A stretch of DNA of 64,000 bases, from NCBI RefSeq assembly GCF_013204855.1, contig NZ_JABMKZ010000031.1:36247-100246 (forward strand), in the 5' to 3' direction. Source of the stretch: Paenibacillus alba (lineage in GTDB: Bacteria; Bacillota; Bacilli; Paenibacillales; NBRC-103111). Made by a program: the position numbers and the translations under genes. A model generated the notes under the pieces. The model had not been told where the DNA came from, ran no database searches, and saw only the letters and a list, made by a program, of their open reading frames with translations. Shown piece after piece: positions 32,813-40,308 of this stretch. Position 1 is the first letter of the stretch, and each line of letters starts with the position of its first letter.

Positions 32813-32878
32813 AAAAAGTGAGGAATTTTATCGCTTCTTATAAAACAATACTTTAGTATTATGAGGAACTCACTTTTT
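32813..32878. repeat. Inverted repeat with two inner hairpins between divergent operons
   Basis: AAAAAGTGAG (32813-32822) pairs with CTCACTTTTT (32869-32878). Inside lie TTTTAT/ATAAAA and the palindrome AATACTTTAGTATT (32848-32861), so a three-way fold is possible. It lies between the divergent starts at 32745 and 32944, an odd place for a terminator. Confidence 0.55.
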
Positions 32879-32895
32879 CTATAATCATTTCTTCA

Positions 32896-32904
32896 TGGTA
32901 TAAT
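32896..32904 (+). promoter_or_regulatory. Extended -10 promoter for the first GT2-TPR gene
   Basis: TGGTATAAT is an extended -10 with perfect TATAAT at 32899-32904. A poor -35 (TTTCTA) lies 17 bases upstream. It is 39 bases before the start codon. Confidence 0.55.
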
Positions 32905-32943
32905 ATGTTAATTTCAATAGATGTAGTTCAATAAGGAGGATTC

Positions 32944-34803
32944 ATGGATAAGCTGCTGTCACTTTGCATGATTGTCAAAAATGAAGAAAAAGTTCTTCGT
33001 AGGTGTCTGACTAGTATTCGTGACTGCGTAGACGAAATTATCATCATTGATACTGGATCTACTGACGGAACTAAAGAAATTGCTAGAGAATACACGGAGC
33101 AGTTGTATGAATATAAATGGGAGCAAGATTTCTCCGCTGCTAGGAACGAAGCCCTTCGTAAATCTCGCTCTAAATGGATCCTGGTTTTGGATGCTGACGA
33201 ATATGTGCAAACAGAAGAACTGGCTCAAATGCGGAATTTTTTACTTTCTATGGATAGTACTAAACCCGTCAGCTTCTTGCTCCCCATTTATAATTTTACC
33301 GAATCTGTTCAATCAGGTAAGTTTGTTGAATCAACAGCTATACGCATATTTCTAAATCATCCTGATATTTATTTTGTACGTCCAATACATGAACAACTTG
33401 TATACCAAAACGGGGAATTGCAAACAACTTTTTATCCATCTCTGCACATCTTTCATACTGGTTACACGGAAGAAACTTTGCGTGAAAAAGACAAATCCAA
33501 TCGTAACTTAGCTATATTCGAAAAACTAAAGGAAACAAAGGAATTTGAAGAATACGACTACTACACACTCGGAAATGAATATTTTGCTATTCGAGACTTT
33601 CCTAAAGCCCTAGAAAACTACAAAAAAGCTATGACTAGTCGATCCAAAAATCAAGTTTATATGCTACATTGCTTTAATCGGACTGTTTCTGTACTTATGA
33701 CGTTAGAACTGTTTGATGATGCCATGAGTTTGGTTGAGGAAGGTATCCAACGTTGGCCTGATCAAGTTGATTATTTTTGTTTCAAGGCCGCAATATACAA
33801 AGATGTCGGTCTCTACGAAAAGGCGGCTGAGTTTTTTGAATTGTGTATTCAAATGGCGGAGAATCCCAAGGATTCAAACGGGCGTTATTGGGTTGTATCA
33901 CCAAACTACGGCAACTTTATCCCTTATTCTAATTTGGCCAGCATCTATCATTCACTACTCGATATTCCAAAGACAGTCTATGTATTGACCAAACTAATAA
34001 ATCTCGACAGTAGCAACCAAGCCGTTTTGTTTCAACTTTTAAAACTTTTGCTACCAAATGAACCTATGTCATCAATCATTACTTTACTAGACAAGATTTA
34101 CTTCGAAATGAGCCAGAAACAAGTGTTACAGTTATTTGAAATTGCATTGTTACTAAGTCACAAGGGACTAGCAGAACATTTTTACCAACTATGTTTGAGA
34201 GAAAATATCCCTTTATCTCCTCTATCCCAAATGCGATACGCTTTGATTTCTGATGATCTTCAAACTTTTGACATCTGTTTATCGAATATTCACTTAGACA
34301 ACTCCTCAGATCAACAGGGACAAATCAATAAACTTACGACAATCGCTGAAGCAATCTGGGATAAGTCTTATCACTCAGAAGATCTTTTGGATATTGAGTT
34401 AAGTGTTTCGATACTTATCGATTTATTTAATATGGGTCATTATAGTGCTTATGATTCATTAATTCAGAATGCCTCACACGATAAGTATGTTATAGCCAAT
34501 CGATTAGGAGACTATTTTATAGGAAACGGTCAATATCAGCTTGCTATCGACTATTACTCACTTTTACTATTAGACGACAAACTAGAATCATCTGGATATG
34601 AAAATCTAGCTAGGCTTTACCTGATGCAAGATGAGATCAAAGAGAGTTTACAGTTTTTGCGAAAAGCAATCGAGTTAGAAACAAACAGCCTTGGAACTTA
34701 CACTCTTATGCTAAGATATTGTGACGAGGATGAAAAAAAAGAAGTACTTCGGGTATTTAAAGAGAGGTTTCCAGAATGCTATTCAGTCGTTAAGAACTAT
34801 TAA
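32944..34803 (+). CDS. SunS-like GT2 glycosyltransferase with TPR domain (paralogue 1)
   Basis: A 619-residue protein. Residues 1-195 form a GT-A fold family 2 transferase: SLCMIVKNEEKVLRRCL, DTGSTDGTKE (36-45), FSAARNEAL (63-71), the metal-binding DADE (83-86), RPIHEQ (146-151), and HTGY (171-174). The FSxARN, DADE and HEQ pattern is that of SunS-type enzymes that glycosylate peptides. Residues about 200-615 are TPR-like helical pairs (YDYYTLGNEYFAIRDFPKAL, YQLAIDYYSLLL, ARLYLMQDEIKESLQFLR). The TPR could hold a protein acceptor such as unfolded flagellin. GGAGG precedes the ATG. Clearly homologous over its whole length to the genes at 35263 and 37108, and closest to the latter. AT-rich. Confidence 0.85.
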   Translation: MDKLLSLCMIVKNEEKVLRRCLTSIRDCVDEIIIIDTGSTDGTKEIAREYTEQLYEYKWEQDFSAARNEALRKSRSKWILVLDADEYVQTEELAQMRNFLLSMDSTKPVSFLLPIYNFTESVQSGKFVESTAIRIFLNHPDIYFVRPIHEQLVYQNGELQTTFYPSLHIFHTGYTEETLREKDKSNRNLAIFEKLKETKEFEEYDYYTLGNEYFAIRDFPKALENYKKAMTSRSKNQVYMLHCFNRTVSVLMTLELFDDAMSLVEEGIQRWPDQVDYFCFKAAIYKDVGLYEKAAEFFELCIQMAENPKDSNGRYWVVSPNYGNFIPYSNLASIYHSLLDIPKTVYVLTKLINLDSSNQAVLFQLLKLLLPNEPMSSIITLLDKIYFEMSQKQVLQLFEIALLLSHKGLAEHFYQLCLRENIPLSPLSQMRYALISDDLQTFDICLSNIHLDNSSDQQGQINKLTTIAEAIWDKSYHSEDLLDIELSVSILIDLFNMGHYSAYDSLIQNASHDKYVIANRLGDYFIGNGQYQLAIDYYSLLLLDDKLESSGYENLARLYLMQDEIKESLQFLRKAIELETNSLGTYTLMLRYCDEDEKKEVLRVFKERFPECYSVVKNY

Positions 34804-34848
34804 TTTTAAGAGTCTGTTCAAAACAGTATCCCCTGGTAGTAAAAATAA

Positions 34849-34923
34849 AAAAATGCACCTATTGAATATGGTAAATGGAGGTATCCCTACAACCAAAATT
34901 ACCTATCAGCAAGGTGCATTTTT
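34849..34923 (+). repeat. Terminator-like inverted repeat or decayed element end
   Basis: AAAAATGCACCT (34849-34860) pairs perfectly with AGGTGCATTTTT (34912-34923) across a 51-base loop that holds an inner GGTAA/TTACC pair. A T run ends it, so it can act as terminator for paralogue 1. The long arms, the nested pairs and an additional GGTAGTA/TACTACC pair outside (34835 and 34942 areas) also recall the end of a degraded insertion sequence; no transposase remains. Confidence 0.5.
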
Positions 34924-35153
34924 ATATACATACAGCTTGAGCTACTACCCTATCACTTCATTGAATATACTCTTCGATTTGAAGTAATACATTATTATTC
35001 ATTAGATGTACGCCACCATTCACTTTAAGCCAAATATTTATACTATTACGTATATAGACATATATCAACAAATTAATTAGCAGAAATAATTGACTATTAA
35101 CTGTGATCCCCTACAATGCACTCTATCGACAAACGCTCATCAATGTCGAAATT

Positions 35154-35183
35154 CCGACACGATTCTATGATTTCTGATATAAT
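35154..35183 (+). promoter_or_regulatory. Promoter for GT2-TPR paralogues 2 and 3
   Basis: CCGACA (35154-35159), 18-base spacer, TATAAT (35178-35183) preceded by TGA (extended -10). An inverted repeat TGTCG-AAATTC-CGACA overlaps the -35 and could be an operator. Confidence 0.55.
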
Positions 35184-35262
35184 ATAAATAATTTAAACAT
35201 TACTTGCACATCCTACCTTATCAAATTACAATACGTAGGCCTACTTGAGGAGATATACAATA

Positions 35263-37098
35263 ATGCCATTCTTGAGCTTGTGTATGATCGTAAAAGACGA
35301 GGCTAAGCATTTAGATAAATGCCTTCAAAGTGTCTCCAATTGTGTTGATGAAATTATTATTGTAGATACAGGCTCAACGGATAGTACCAAGGAGATTGCT
35401 ACGCGGTATACTCCGTACGTGATCGATTTTGCGTGGAAACAGGATTTTGCAGCAGCACGCAACGCTTCGATCCTTCATGCTAAAGGGAAGTGGATTCTGT
35501 ATCTGGATGCCGATGAATTTATTAACCCCGAATTTGCAACGGATTTACTGCGCTTCTTAGAGAAGCTGCCTAGTGATGTCCCAACTGGTGTAATCGTTCC
35601 CATTTACAATTATGTCGGTGAATCAAATTCCGGTAAAATATCAGAGTCCAAGGCGATGCGGATCTTCAGTAACAACCGTCAAATTTATTTCGTCCGGCCG
35701 ATCCACGAACAGCTTCTCTGCACGGACGGAGTTCTTCAAGAAGTAGAGTTCTCTTTCCCGATTTATCATACCGGTTATTTGCAGGAAGTCATAGAAGCCA
35801 AGGATAAGTCTTCAAGAAATATGGCGATCTTTGATTTGATGTCCCGTCAAGGAAATTTATCTTGTTACGACTGGTTTACACTTGGAAATGAGTACACGGT
35901 TCAAGGCCTGTACCAGAAGGCTTTAGAATGCTACGAACAAGCACATCAACCATCCGAGATGCAGAAAAGTTGGCTGCCGCTATGTATCGGCAACATGATT
36001 AACTGTTGTATCAACCTGGAGAAGTACTTGGAAGCCTACCAGCATGTTCTGACAGCACAAAAGACCTGGCATGACGCTTGCGACTTTTACTGGCTGCAGG
36101 GCTACCTTCTAGCAAGGCTAGGATTGGATAGCTTCGCTATCGAGACTCTGCGCACATGCATCCGACTGGGCGATAATTCGGAACAACTGGAATCCAACAA
36201 AGTGCTGATTAGTCCCAACAATGCTAGCTCGTTACCTCTACAACAATTATCGGTTCTGCATATACGCAATTTCGACTTTCAGGAAGCCGTAACCACATTG
36301 TCCAAATTGCTCTATGTGGCCCCCAATAACAAGATGGTGCTCAAGCAATTACTACAAATTTTACTTTCCTTTGGTGAATCAGAAGGCTTGGAGTCACTTC
36401 TGCGTTCGTTTTACCCGTTACCTCAGTCGTATCAGCTCATCATGATACTAGAGTTATGCATCGAATTAGGAAGTAAACCGCTCTCGACCTCGTACTTGAA
36501 CATCTGCACGGAACAATGTGTTGAGCTGCCAGCAAGATTAGAATTGCAATACGCCATTCTTCATGAAGATGCACTGTTGTTTGGCAGACTCAAACCAAAC
36601 CAACCAACTGCAGAACTAGACATTGACATTGCCTTTATGTCCTTTTTGCTATGGGGAGGCAACCTTCCGGAAGTAGGCAAACAGCCACGTGATATTGATT
36701 GGCTCGCACAAACCTACATGAGATTTTTCTATGCTGAACAGTTTGCCTGCTGTGATCGCTTGATTGAGCAGTATCACAGCTCTTCATTGCTGAATGTACT
36801 GGGGAACAACTTTTTTAAAGATCGGCAGTACGAATTGGCTATGGATTACTATTCCACATTGTTGAATCAAAATGCTCTCTCAGCTGAAGGCTATGAGAAC
36901 GTTGGCCGTTTATACATCGCCCAAGGCGATGTGTCAGAAGGGATTACTTATATACGCCAGGCCATTGAACTTAGCCCAATGAATATTACTCTATATACTT
37001 ATTTACTTCAACATCTGACCGAAACATCCGAACAAGAAAATATAAAACTTACATTAATGGATAAGTATCCGGGATTGAACCATTTCCCGCTGCTTTAA
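35263..37098 (+). CDS. SunS-like GT2 glycosyltransferase with TPR domain (paralogue 2)
   Basis: A 611-residue paralogue. The GT2 domain (about 1-195) has SLCMIVKDEAKHLDKCL, VDTGSTDSTKEIA, FAAARNASI, DADEF and RPIHEQ. Helical TPR-like repeats follow, ending with YELAMDYYSTLLNQ and GRLYIAQGDVSEGITYIR. It is the most diverged of the three full-length copies in the middle section (about 370-480) and is more GC-rich than paralogue 1. ATG at 35263 was chosen because GAGGAGA is 10 bases upstream; an upstream TTG at 35245 lies within that site. The next gene starts 9 bases after the stop, so paralogues 2 and 3 form an operon. Likely an O- or S-linked protein glycosyltransferase acting on flagellin, by inference from location. 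Confidence 0.84.
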   Translation: MPFLSLCMIVKDEAKHLDKCLQSVSNCVDEIIIVDTGSTDSTKEIATRYTPYVIDFAWKQDFAAARNASILHAKGKWILYLDADEFINPEFATDLLRFLEKLPSDVPTGVIVPIYNYVGESNSGKISESKAMRIFSNNRQIYFVRPIHEQLLCTDGVLQEVEFSFPIYHTGYLQEVIEAKDKSSRNMAIFDLMSRQGNLSCYDWFTLGNEYTVQGLYQKALECYEQAHQPSEMQKSWLPLCIGNMINCCINLEKYLEAYQHVLTAQKTWHDACDFYWLQGYLLARLGLDSFAIETLRTCIRLGDNSEQLESNKVLISPNNASSLPLQQLSVLHIRNFDFQEAVTTLSKLLYVAPNNKMVLKQLLQILLSFGESEGLESLLRSFYPLPQSYQLIMILELCIELGSKPLSTSYLNICTEQCVELPARLELQYAILHEDALLFGRLKPNQPTAELDIDIAFMSFLLWGGNLPEVGKQPRDIDWLAQTYMRFFYAEQFACCDRLIEQYHSSSLLNVLGNNFFKDRQYELAMDYYSTLLNQNALSAEGYENVGRLYIAQGDVSEGITYIRQAIELSPMNITLYTYLLQHLTETSEQENIKLTLMDKYPGLNHFPLL

Positions 37099-37107
37099 GG
37101 AGGACGT

Positions 37108-39069
37108 ATGGATCAGTTGCTCTCACTTTGCATGATTGTAAGAGACGAGGAGAAAGTGCTAAGGCGGTGTCTAGATAGTGTAAATGACTATGTGGACGAG
37201 ATCATCATTGTGGATACGGGGTCCGTTGATTCCACTAAACAAATTGCACGGGAATACACAGATAAAGTTTTTGATTTTGAATGGATCAACGACTTCTCCG
37301 CAGCCAAGAACGCAGCCATTCAAAGAGCAATGTCCAAATGGATTCTAGTTCTAGATGCAGATGAATACGTCGACTCTACACAAATGGTCCATTTGCTAGC
37401 GATGCTCAAGCAAGCCGATCATGATACGCCGATGGGTTACATCCTTACCATATACAATTACACTGGGCCTATTAGAAAAGGAAAAATGGTTGAATCAACT
37501 GCACTGCGGCTATTTTCTAATCATCCGGATATTTACTTTGAGCGCCCCATCCATGAGCAGGTCGTATACCGCCACGGCCATTTTGAACAAACTTATTATC
37601 GTCTTTCGATTTTCCACACAGGTTATACGCTCGAGGTAAGACAAGAAAAGAATAAATCAACTCGAAATCTAGCTATTTTTGAAAAATTGAAAGAAACCAG
37701 ACAATTCGAAGAGTACGATTATTTTACGTTGGGAAATGAATATTTCGCAGTAGGGGACTTGAAGAAGGCACTCTATTATTACAAGCGGGCAACCACAAAA
37801 AAAATGGAGAATCAAGCATTTATGTTGCACTGCTTAAATCAAACGGTTATCACTCTCATTGAACTCGACCGTCTGAAGGAAGCATTGGAAGTGGTAGAAA
37901 GTGGGCTGAGCCGATATCCCGCTTATGCCGACTACTACTGTTTTAAAGGTCTCATTCTCGAAAAGGTGGGGCTCACCACTCTGGCTATAGAATGGTTTGA
38001 AACAAGCCTGAAGATCTCAAATTCACCGCCTAACAAAGACGGCCGTTACTGGCTCGTATCTCCCAATTACGGAAGTATTATACCTTTGGTACATCTTGTA
38101 AATCTGTATTTAAAGAATTCAGATGTTCCTAAAGCAGTCAGCGCTTTAACCAAACTCATCAACCTTAGCCCAGGTGATCAGAAGGTGCTTTATCAGTTAT
38201 TAATTCTGCTGACTCAAAGTGAAACCATTTCATCAATTATTGATTTCAATAAAAAAATATTTGTAAATCCATCTCAAACAGATATCCTGCAGTTGTTTCA
38301 AGTTAGCTTGTTATTAGGAAATCAAGAATTAACAGCTCATTACCAGTACCAATGCGAACAGCACAAGATTTCGCTGTCATCCCATTACAAGCTGCTCTCG
38401 GCACTGATCCATGATTCTCAGGATGAATTTCAACGAATCCTGCAATTGATGCCGCCGCAAGAACAGAGCGAGCACAATAATAAACTCTTCATCTTAGCAA
38501 GCCTCGTTTGGAACCAATCTGCCTATGCGGACCAATTAATTGAAACCATTGATGGCAGCACGCTACAGAAGGAACAGCTTCACCAAATCGTTCAAGTAGC
38601 TCTTCAGTTGACCACTGAAGGAACTAGTCCAACGCTCGATTCAGAACAACTTAATTACGCCGTAACTTTGCTCATCGACTTGTTTAAATATGGATATTTT
38701 GACGCATATGACCGATTTATTGAACAACTTCAACCCTACTATTTTATAGTAGCGAATTTAATTGGCGACCACTTTTATTCGCAAAGTCAGATTCAGCTCG
38801 CACTGGACTATTACTCTATGCTTATACAGCATGAACAGCTTGCCGCAGTAGGATACGAAAATGTAGGGAAATTGTATGTGAATCAAGGCGATGTGGAAGA
38901 AGGCTTGGCTTTTGTGCGTAAATCAATTGAACTTAATCCATACCGTCCTTACCTGTATGTATTTTATTTAGCGCAATGCTCAGATGCTGACCTCTCCAAA
39001 GACGTGCTAGACAGATATAAAGAGCAATACCCACACTACTATGGGCTAATGATGAACGCTATGCGATAG
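37108..39069 (+). CDS. SunS-like GT2 glycosyltransferase with TPR domain (paralogue 3)
   Basis: A 653-residue paralogue, the longest. The GT2 domain carries SLCMIVRDEEKVLRRCLDS, VDTGSVDSTKQ, FSAAKNAAI (Lys replaces Arg of the usual SAARN), DADEY and RPIHEQ. TPR-like units follow (YDYFTLGNEYFAVGDLKKAL, IQLALDYYSMLIQHE, GKLYVNQGDVEEGLAFVRK). Residues 200-360 and the last 120 are strikingly similar to paralogue 1, for example GRYWLVSPNYG versus GRYWVVSPNYG, pointing to tandem duplication. Extra length relative to paralogue 1 lies near residues 500-545. TAAGGAGGA precedes the ATG. It ends before a strong bidirectional terminator that separates it from fliT. Confidence 0.85.
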   Translation: MDQLLSLCMIVRDEEKVLRRCLDSVNDYVDEIIIVDTGSVDSTKQIAREYTDKVFDFEWINDFSAAKNAAIQRAMSKWILVLDADEYVDSTQMVHLLAMLKQADHDTPMGYILTIYNYTGPIRKGKMVESTALRLFSNHPDIYFERPIHEQVVYRHGHFEQTYYRLSIFHTGYTLEVRQEKNKSTRNLAIFEKLKETRQFEEYDYFTLGNEYFAVGDLKKALYYYKRATTKKMENQAFMLHCLNQTVITLIELDRLKEALEVVESGLSRYPAYADYYCFKGLILEKVGLTTLAIEWFETSLKISNSPPNKDGRYWLVSPNYGSIIPLVHLVNLYLKNSDVPKAVSALTKLINLSPGDQKVLYQLLILLTQSETISSIIDFNKKIFVNPSQTDILQLFQVSLLLGNQELTAHYQYQCEQHKISLSSHYKLLSALIHDSQDEFQRILQLMPPQEQSEHNNKLFILASLVWNQSAYADQLIETIDGSTLQKEQLHQIVQVALQLTTEGTSPTLDSEQLNYAVTLLIDLFKYGYFDAYDRFIEQLQPYYFIVANLIGDHFYSQSQIQLALDYYSMLIQHEQLAAVGYENVGKLYVNQGDVEEGLAFVRKSIELNPYRPYLYVFYLAQCSDADLSKDVLDRYKEQYPHYYGLMMNAMR

Positions 39070-39093
39070 CTCATAAACATTTATTCACCAAGC

Positions 39094-39142
39094 AAAACGA
39101 GGCACTATGCAAGCAGAATCTGCTTACAAGTGCCTCATTTTC
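39094..39142. terminator. Bidirectional terminator between glycosyltransferase cluster and fliT
   Basis: GAGGCACT (39099-39106) pairs with AGTGCCTC (39129-39136), with an inner AAGCAG/CTGCTT hairpin, flanked by AAAA and TTTT. It serves both converging transcripts. Confidence 0.9.
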
Positions 39143-39153
39143 ATGTGTATCAT

Positions 39154-39516
39154 TTATTTTCTATTATCAATAAAATAACCTTCTGCCTGTAAATATTGAT
39201 TCTGGTAGGCATGCTTATGCTGCTTCATCAGCTCTATCTTAGAGATATTAGTCTTGACTACTTTCTGAAAGTTAATAAGCTTTGCATTGAAAAGAGTTTC
39301 TAACTGTTGACATTCCGAAGCAACTCGTCTAATCTGATCGTTTAGCAGAGCAGGTTGAAATTGGGCCAAGCGCTGGCTAAGGATCTCTTGCTCCTGCTGC
39401 AAAGCGTTCAATTTCGGGATTTCTTGCTCTTCCTCAATATCAATCTCCAACAATTGCTCCGTCTTATGCTTTAGCTCAATCAGTAAAGATAAAATCTTCA
39501 TTTCTTGTTCTATCAT
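39154..39516 (-). CDS. fliT: FliT-like flagellar chaperone
   Basis: A 120-residue, mostly helical acidic and Gln-rich protein at the position of fliT, directly after fliS. Sequence conservation of FliT is low, so the assignment rests on size, helical make-up (LLIELKHKTEQLLEIDIEEE, IRRVASECQQLETLFNAKL) and gene order. FliT chaperones the cap protein FliD before export. Its ATG overlaps the fliS stop as ATGA (39513-39516), so the two are translationally coupled. A longer upstream frame exists but lies inside fliS. Confidence 0.75.
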   Translation of the reverse strand: MIEQEMKILSLLIELKHKTEQLLEIDIEEEQEIPKLNALQQEQEILSQRLAQFQPALLNDQIRRVASECQQLETLFNAKLINFQKVVKTNISKIELMKQHKHAYQNQYLQAEGYFIDNRK

Positions 39517-39902
39517 GATTGAACTTTCGCAACGGCATGAAGCTCCTTCATGGCCGTAACCCACGTATCACGTAGTTCCGAAATTAACGCTATACACTCT
39601 TGAAGAGCACTTACATCCAACTTGAAATTAACATGAAACAATCTTCTTTTTACATAATCATAAATTTTCCTTAATTGGTCAGCAATTTCATAATTATGAT
39701 TAAGTGTAATCGTCAATTCATCCAAAATATCTACTGCTTTCTTAATGTTTATGTTCTTTAAATTAAAATCCTCATTTTCTATCGCCATTAAACCCTGTTT
39801 CATAAATTTAATACACCCACTAAAGAGCATGGTCGTTAATTCCCAAGGAGCTGCAGTGTTGACTTGCATTCTAAGATAAGTTGCTTGAGCTTGTTGATTC
39901 AT
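39513..39902 (-). CDS. fliS: Flagellin chaperone FliS
   Basis: A 129-residue FliS with the family pattern: AQATYLRMQVNTAAPWELTT at the start, LFSGCIKFMKQGLMAIE, and the helical bundle through LDELTITLNHNYEIADQLRK and YDYVKRRLFHVNFKLD. It binds the C-terminal helix of flagellin in the cytoplasm and prevents early polymerisation; in B. subtilis it also takes part in the Hag-FliW-CsrA balance. ATG at 39902 follows AGAGGTAGG; the frame is open 19 codons upstream but inside flaG. Confidence 0.93.
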   Translation of the reverse strand: MNQQAQATYLRMQVNTAAPWELTTMLFSGCIKFMKQGLMAIENEDFNLKNINIKKAVDILDELTITLNHNYEIADQLRKIYDYVKRRLFHVNFKLDVSALQECIALISELRDTWVTAMKELHAVAKVQS

Positions 39903-39909
39903 GCTAGTC

Positions 39910-40287
39910 CTACCTCTTCTCGTCAATATTGAGTCCATTAATTTCTTGAAAACTAGCAATCAAATCTGCAATTTTTTCATTCGGAATTTCTCGAATGACC
40001 TCATTGGTGTCTTCATTAATTACCTTCACCATGATTTGCCCCGTTTTTTCATGTATGCTATATGCGAACTTATGTCTGGCGCCCTCAAGTGTCTTGTTAA
40101 TTTTCTCAATAGCTTGTACGACTGCTTTGTCCGAAACCGTTAACTGATAATTCTGTTTCTGCATAAGTTGACTGACTGATTCCAAGCCGCCAATATCTGA
40201 GCTTGCTGAAGTGGAAGAAACAGTTATATTCGTATAGGGAGTTTGATCACCACTACGCGTGAACCCCCCAAATGAATTTATCTCCAT
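39910..40287 (-). CDS. flaG: FlaG family flagellar protein (YvyC-like)
   Basis: A 125-residue FlaG protein. The N-terminal half is Ser/Thr-rich and likely disordered. The C-terminal FlaG domain covers about 50-120 (VVQAIEKINKTLEGARHKFA, KTGQIMVKVINEDTNEVIRE, IPNEKIADLIASFQEING). Members affect filament length; the mechanism is unclear. It lies between fliD and fliS, its usual place in Bacillales, 7 bases before fliS. GAGGTGA precedes the ATG. Confidence 0.92.
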   Translation of the reverse strand: MEINSFGGFTRSGDQTPYTNITVSSTSASSDIGGLESVSQLMQKQNYQLTVSDKAVVQAIEKINKTLEGARHKFAYSIHEKTGQIMVKVINEDTNEVIREIPNEKIADLIASFQEINGLNIDEKR

Positions 40288-40308
40288 ATATTTATCACCT
40301 CACTGTAT

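Larger units (their letters stand above)
34804..35262. other. AT-rich gap between GT2-TPR paralogues 1 and 2
   Basis: No gene is supported here. The gap holds an inverted-repeat element (34849-34923) and a promoter (35154-35183) with a TGTCG/CGACA inverted repeat over its -35. The remainder is AT-rich and shows nothing recognisable. Confidence 0.6.

Noticed and set aside
34804..35262. Intact insertion sequence or small gene between GT2-TPR paralogues
   Set aside because: No transposase frame or target duplication could be seen; the longest frame is an extension out of the preceding gene.
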